Of a DNA stretch of 40,036 bases, positions 33,854-40,036 are shown one piece after another (the first letter of the stretch is position 1; every line of letters begins with the position of its first letter). The translations under genes and the position numbers were made by a program. The stretch is taken from positions 1-40,036 of the forward strand of contig JAHJHP010000071.1 in NCBI GenBank assembly GCA_018823705.1. The letters are read 5' to 3'. A model generated the notes under the pieces. The model was not told the DNA's origin. It did not search any database and saw only the letters and a list, made by a program, of their open reading frames with translations. The DNA is from Candidatus Omnitrophota bacterium. GTDB taxonomy: Bacteria; Omnitrophota; Gorgyraeia; 2-01-FULL-45-10.

Positions 33854-35671
33854 ATGTATATACTCGGAATATCGTGTTTCTATCACGACTCTGCCGCCGC
33901 CCTGATAAAAGACGGTGAAATAGTAGCCGCCTGTCAGGAAGAACGTTTCACAAGGAAGCGGCACGATCAATCCTTCCCGTCGAATGCCGCAAGATATTGC
34001 CTGCGCGAAGCCGGAATAACCATTAAAGATGTGAGCTATGTCGCTTTCTACGATAAGCCTTTCATAAAATTTGAAAGGATACTCGAGACATATCTGGCAT
34101 ATGCGCCGTCGGGCATCCGTTCGTTCATAAAAGCGATCCCCCTCTGGATAAAGAAGAAATTATGGATGAAGGAGATGATAAGGGAAGAGCTGGGATATGA
34201 CGGCGTCATGTTATTTCCCGAGCACCACGAATCACACGCCGCGAGCGCGTTCTTTCCGTCCCCTTACAAAGAAGCGGCCGTGCTGACGATGGACGGTGTT
34301 GGAGAGTGGACGACCGCGAGCTTCGGTGTGGGCGAGGGCAATACCCTTTCGCTAAAATCCGAGATACGGTTTCCTCACTCCCTGGGGCTTCTCTATTCCG
34401 CGTTTACCTACTATACCGGCTTCAAAGTGAATTCAGGCGAATATAAGGTGATGGGGCTGGCTCCTTACGGCAAGCCGGCCTATAAGGACCTTATATTGAA
34501 TGAGCTGATGGACCTCAAAGAGGACGGCTCCTTCAGGCTCAACATGAAGTATTTCAACTATTGCGCCGGACTTACGATGACCAGCGATAAATTTCATAAA
34601 CTATTCGGCGGTGATCCCAGAAAACGGGAGTCGAAGATCACTGCGCGGGAGATGGATCTGGCCGCATCGATTCAATACGCGACCGAGGAAGTGCTGATAA
34701 GGATAGCCAGGCATATCCATAAAATTACAGGTAAAAAATATCTTGTGCTGGCCGGCGGTGTGGCGCTTAACTGTGTCGCGAACGGCCGCATCATACGCGA
34801 GACGCCTTTTAAAGAGATATGGATCCAGCCTGCGGCAGGCGACGCGGGAGCCGCGCTCGGAGCGGCGCTCTTCGTATGGTATCAATATCTGGGCAACGTC
34901 CGCACAGCCGACGATAAGAACGATTCCATGAAAGCGTCGCTTGTCGGGCCGCATTACAGCGACGAGGAGATCGAAAAAGTCCTGAAGGAGAAAGACGCTC
35001 CGTATACAAAGCTTACGAATGCAGAGATCTGTGAAAAAACGGCGGATTTGCTGGCGACTGAGAAGGTGATCGGGTGGTTCGAGGGGAGAATGGAGTTTGG
35101 CCCGAGGGCGCTTGGCGCCAGGAGCATAATAGGGGACGCCAGGAGCGCCGGGATGCAGGAGACGATGAACCTTAAGATAAAATTCAGGGAGAGCTTCAGG
35201 CCGTTCGCTCCGTCCGTGCTGGAGGAGAAAGCGTCCGAATATTTTGAATTGGATATAAAGAGCCCTTATATGCTGCTCGTTGCGCCGGTCCGGGAGGCGA
35301 AGAGGCGCGCTATGACCAAAAGCGAAGAGGCCCTGTTCGGAATAGATAAGCTGAACGTGGCCAGGAGCGATATCCCCGCTGTCACGCATGTGGACTATTC
35401 GGCCCGCGTCCAGACGGTGAGCGAAAAGTCGAATCCCCTGTATTACGGCATGATAAAAAAGTTTTATGAGAAATACGGCTCGCCTGTTATAATAAATACC
35501 TCTTTCAATGTAAGGGGCGAGCCGATCGTAGAAAGCCCGGAGGACGCGTACCGGTGTTTCATGCGCACCGATATGGACTATCTGGTAATGGGCAATATCA
35601 TGCTGGATAAAAAATGCCAGAAGCAGACCGGCAAGGACAAAGATTGGCTGAAAGAGTTCGAACTTGATTAA
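33854..35671 (+). CDS. NodU/CmcH-type carbamoyltransferase
   Basis: ILGISCFYHDSAAALIKDGEIVAACQEERFTRKRHD, EHHESHAASAFFPSP, GRMEFGPRALGARSI, NTSFNVRGEPIV. Confidence 0.95.
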   Translation: MYILGISCFYHDSAAALIKDGEIVAACQEERFTRKRHDQSFPSNAARYCLREAGITIKDVSYVAFYDKPFIKFERILETYLAYAPSGIRSFIKAIPLWIKKKLWMKEMIREELGYDGVMLFPEHHESHAASAFFPSPYKEAAVLTMDGVGEWTTASFGVGEGNTLSLKSEIRFPHSLGLLYSAFTYYTGFKVNSGEYKVMGLAPYGKPAYKDLILNELMDLKEDGSFRLNMKYFNYCAGLTMTSDKFHKLFGGDPRKRESKITAREMDLAASIQYATEEVLIRIARHIHKITGKKYLVLAGGVALNCVANGRIIRETPFKEIWIQPAAGDAGAALGAALFVWYQYLGNVRTADDKNDSMKASLVGPHYSDEEIEKVLKEKDAPYTKLTNAEICEKTADLLATEKVIGWFEGRMEFGPRALGARSIIGDARSAGMQETMNLKIKFRESFRPFAPSVLEEKASEYFELDIKSPYMLLVAPVREAKRRAMTKSEEALFGIDKLNVARSDIPAVTHVDYSARVQTVSEKSNPLYYGMIKKFYEKYGSPVIINTSFNVRGEPIVESPEDAYRCFMRTDMDYLVMGNIMLDKKCQKQTGKDKDWLKEFELD

Positions 35672-36086
35672 TATTCTCGAAGATATATCGAAGATCAGGA
35701 GCACCAGGAAGGAGCTGCGCGAATTCGGGCTTACGATAGGCGTGGTCCTGATCGTCTTTTCCGGGATCGCGCTGTGGCGCGGCAAGGGCTCCTCGGCCTA
35801 TCTCTTCATATTCGGCCTTATTTTTGCAGGCTCCGGCGCGGCGTTTCCGGCGGTATTGAAGCCGCTGCAGAAGGCCTGGATGGCTCTCTCGGTCGTGCTC
35901 GGTTTCTTCATGAGCCGCGTGGTGCTTGCTGTGCTATTCTACGGGGTCATGACACCGCTGGGGTTATTGACAAAATGCCTCGGCAAAGATATATTGGATC
36001 AACGTATTTCAAAAGGCCGGGCATCATACTGGCATGACCGTCCCGTTGATAAAAAGGCCAAAGAGAGTTACGAAAACCAGTATTGA
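35664..36086 (+). CDS. SxtJ-like membrane protein
   Basis: Small multi-TM protein coupled to carbamoyltransferase. Confidence 0.7.
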   Translation: MINILEDISKIRSTRKELREFGLTIGVVLIVFSGIALWRGKGSSAYLFIFGLIFAGSGAAFPAVLKPLQKAWMALSVVLGFFMSRVVLAVLFYGVMTPLGLLTKCLGKDILDQRISKGRASYWHDRPVDKKAKESYENQY

Positions 36087-36107
36087 TAATTTAAAAGGAA
36101 AGCGCAA

Positions 36108-36263
36108 ATGAAGATCGGTATATTGAAAGAGCTTTGGGGATTCATGAAAGAGCGCAAAAAATGGTGGCTTTTGCCCATAGTTATAGTGCTCGTCCTCCTG
36201 GGATTGCTTATAGTCCTCACGGAGGGCAGTGCCGTCGCCCCGTTTATTTACACGCTCTTCTAA
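36108..36263 (+). CDS. DUF5989-like 51-aa membrane protein
   Basis: MKIGILKELWGFMKERKKWWLLPIVIVLVLLGLLIVLTEGSAVAPFIYTLF*; not in ORF track. Confidence 0.75.
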   Translation: MKIGILKELWGFMKERKKWWLLPIVIVLVLLGLLIVLTEGSAVAPFIYTLF

Positions 36264-36276
36264 ACAAGGATACCGT

Positions 36277-38409
<2,133 letters not shown>

Positions 38410-38413
<4 letters not shown>

Positions 38414-39333
38414 CTTTTATGGAAGAAAAAAATACCGCTGCGTCAATACCTGTGAACGCCGAGTCCAGAAATTATATGGGGCTGGAAGAGGAATATTCAA
38501 GCCTTAAAAAGTCCAAGGCCGTTATCTTCCAGGCTCCGTATGATAGGACCACCACGTATATACATGGCGCTGTGAACGGACCCGCGGCTATCATCGACGC
38601 GTCCAAATATATGGAGCGCTATGACGATGAACTGAACCAGGAGACGTTCAAGATCGGCATCCACACGATGGAACCGCTCGCGCTGCAGGAGCTATCTTCC
38701 GAAGATATGGTCGAAAAAGTTTATGCTCAGGCCCTGGAGCTATTGAAGGCCAATAAATTTCCCGTGATGCTGGGGGGAGAGCACACCGTATCGGTCGGAG
38801 CGGTGAAGGCCGCTAAAGAGATGTTTCCTAACTTATCGGTACTGCAGCTCGACGCTCATTACGACCTGAGGGATGTATATTTCGGGTCCAAGCTAAATCA
38901 CGGCTGTGTCGCCAGGCGCCTATCGGAGATCTGCCCGATAGTGCAGGCGGGCACCAGAAGCATGTCGAAAGAAGATAAGGAGTATCTGGTCTCAGACACA
39001 AGCGGCCGCGTCAAAGCGATCAGCGTATATGACATACTCGAGATGCCCATGTGGAAAGATGTCGTTACAGATGCCTTGAGTGAAAATGTTTACATCACGA
39101 TCGACCTGGATGTCTTCGATCCGGCGCTCGTTCCGGCTACAGGCACTCCCGAGCCGGGCGGATTTGGCTGGTACGAAACGTTGTCTTTATTGAGAGAGGT
39201 CACTAAAGATAAGAAGGTCGTCGGTTTTGATGTGGTCGAGCTATGCCCTATAAAAGATAATATCACTTCTGACTTTTTCGCGGCTAAGCTCATATACAGA
39301 TTGCTGGGTTATATATTCCCGGCAAAGAAATGA
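38410..39333 (+). CDS. speB: Agmatinase
   Basis: GGEHTVSVGAV, LDAHYDLRD, TIDLDVFDPALVPATGTPEPGG. Confidence 0.9.
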
Positions 39334-39345
39334 CCAGGCCTTGAT

Positions 39346-39915
39346 ATGATACTCGTTCCGAGGAATAATCTACTGGTGCCGAAGAAGATATTCTTCACCA
39401 AAGGCGTTGGCACCCATAAAGCAGAGCTCAGAAGCTTTGAGTTTGCGCTCCGCGACGCCGGCATAGAGAAGTGCAACCTTGTCCATGTGTCCAGCATATT
39501 GCCCCCCGGATGCAGAGTCATACCGAAGGCCGAAGGCCTTAAAGAGCTGTATCCCGGCATGATAACCTTTGCCGTAATGTCCAGGTGCGTGGGTAATGAG
39601 CCGCACCGCCTTATCGCCGCCAGCATCGGTTGCGCGGTGCCGGCCGATAAGAACGCGTACGGATATCTCAGCGAGCATCACGCGTTCGGGCAGAATGAGA
39701 AGGTGTCCGGCGATCTTGCCGAAGACCTCGCCGTAGAAATGTTAGCGTCCACGCTCGGACTCGAATTCGATGAGGACAAGTCGTGGGATGAGAATAAAGC
39801 AATATATCAGCTCAGTGATAAGATAGTCCGCACTTCCAATACCACCCAGTCCGCAGTCATCGGTTCGGATGGCAATTACTCCACCGTAGTCTCCGCCGCC
39901 GTCTTCCTGTTTTGA
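39346..39915 (+). CDS. pdaD: Pyruvoyl-dependent arginine decarboxylase
   Basis: [41 protein letters not shown]. Confidence 0.93.
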   Translation: MILVPRNNLLVPKKIFFTKGVGTHKAELRSFEFALRDAGIEKCNLVHVSSILPPGCRVIPKAEGLKELYPGMITFAVMSRCVGNEPHRLIAASIGCAVPADKNAYGYLSEHHAFGQNEKVSGDLAEDLAVEMLASTLGLEFDEDKSWDENKAIYQLSDKIVRTSNTTQSAVIGSDGNYSTVVSAAVFLF

Positions 39916-39960
39916 CGTAAAATAGTTCCTCATTCACTGCGAAAATATTCTTCGGGTCCC

Positions 39961-39996
39961 TGCCTGCCTGTCTTCTGATAAGCGGGCAGGCAGGCA
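39961..39996. repeat. Inverted repeat tgcctgcctg...caggcaggca
   Basis: 10-bp perfect arms, 16-bp loop; shares the gcctgcc/ggcaggc motif with the 33653-33794 element. Confidence 0.6.
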
Positions 39997-40036
39997 GGCT
40001 GCCGCGAGGTGCCCTTTCGTCTTGGCGCTCGTATGG

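Noticed and set aside
34601-35785. 394-aa ORF on the minus strand
   Set aside because: Lies antisense to the carbamoyltransferase gene, whose motifs are unambiguous; low-complexity Arg/His/Pro-rich translation is typical of antisense artefacts.

Overview
The window is a chromosomal segment carrying a ~26 kb integrated mobile element. LEFT FLANK (1-673): a HigB/HigA-like toxin-antitoxin pair, truncated by the window edge. ELEMENT (674-26656): bounded by a perfect 38-bp direct repeat equal to the 5' half of a tRNA-Thr(CGT) gene. The intact tRNA is at 26619-26694, and a tyrosine integrase runs into it. The element encodes an integrase, an AlpA/Xis-like HTH, a primase-helicase, a MerR-like regulator with palindromic operators and small HTH proteins. 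Cargo includes a C5-methyltransferase / MIG-like mismatch glycosylase / EcoRII-like endonuclease operon, a DUF262+DUF1524 (GmrSD-type) protein, a trypsin-like protease, an RNase J-like / HAD / PD-(D/E)XK-like operon, and an unusual number of small secreted proteins. I see no relaxase, conjugation or capsid genes. RIGHT FLANK (26700-40036): ordinary chromosome with an MFS transporter, rnfCDGEAB, thioredoxin, a carbamoyltransferase/SxtJ/DUF5989 trio, purN, enolase, a FtsB-like protein, agmatinase and pyruvoyl arginine decarboxylase, interspersed with hairpin repeats. The most notable signals are: (1) two copies of a ~160-nt structured non-coding element with apparent covariation, one interrupted by a 124-bp IS200/IS605-type palindromic insertion; (2) the four-gene RNase J-like/HAD/nuclease operon; (3) integration geometry that gives the tRNA-Thr gene a new 5' flank and places the integrase stop codon in its anticodon loop; (4) a tRNA-Ser 3'-end fragment with a terminator fossilised near the left end; (5) a compact three-way-junction RNA at ~6.6 kb. 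All family calls are from reading motifs; no database search was run.
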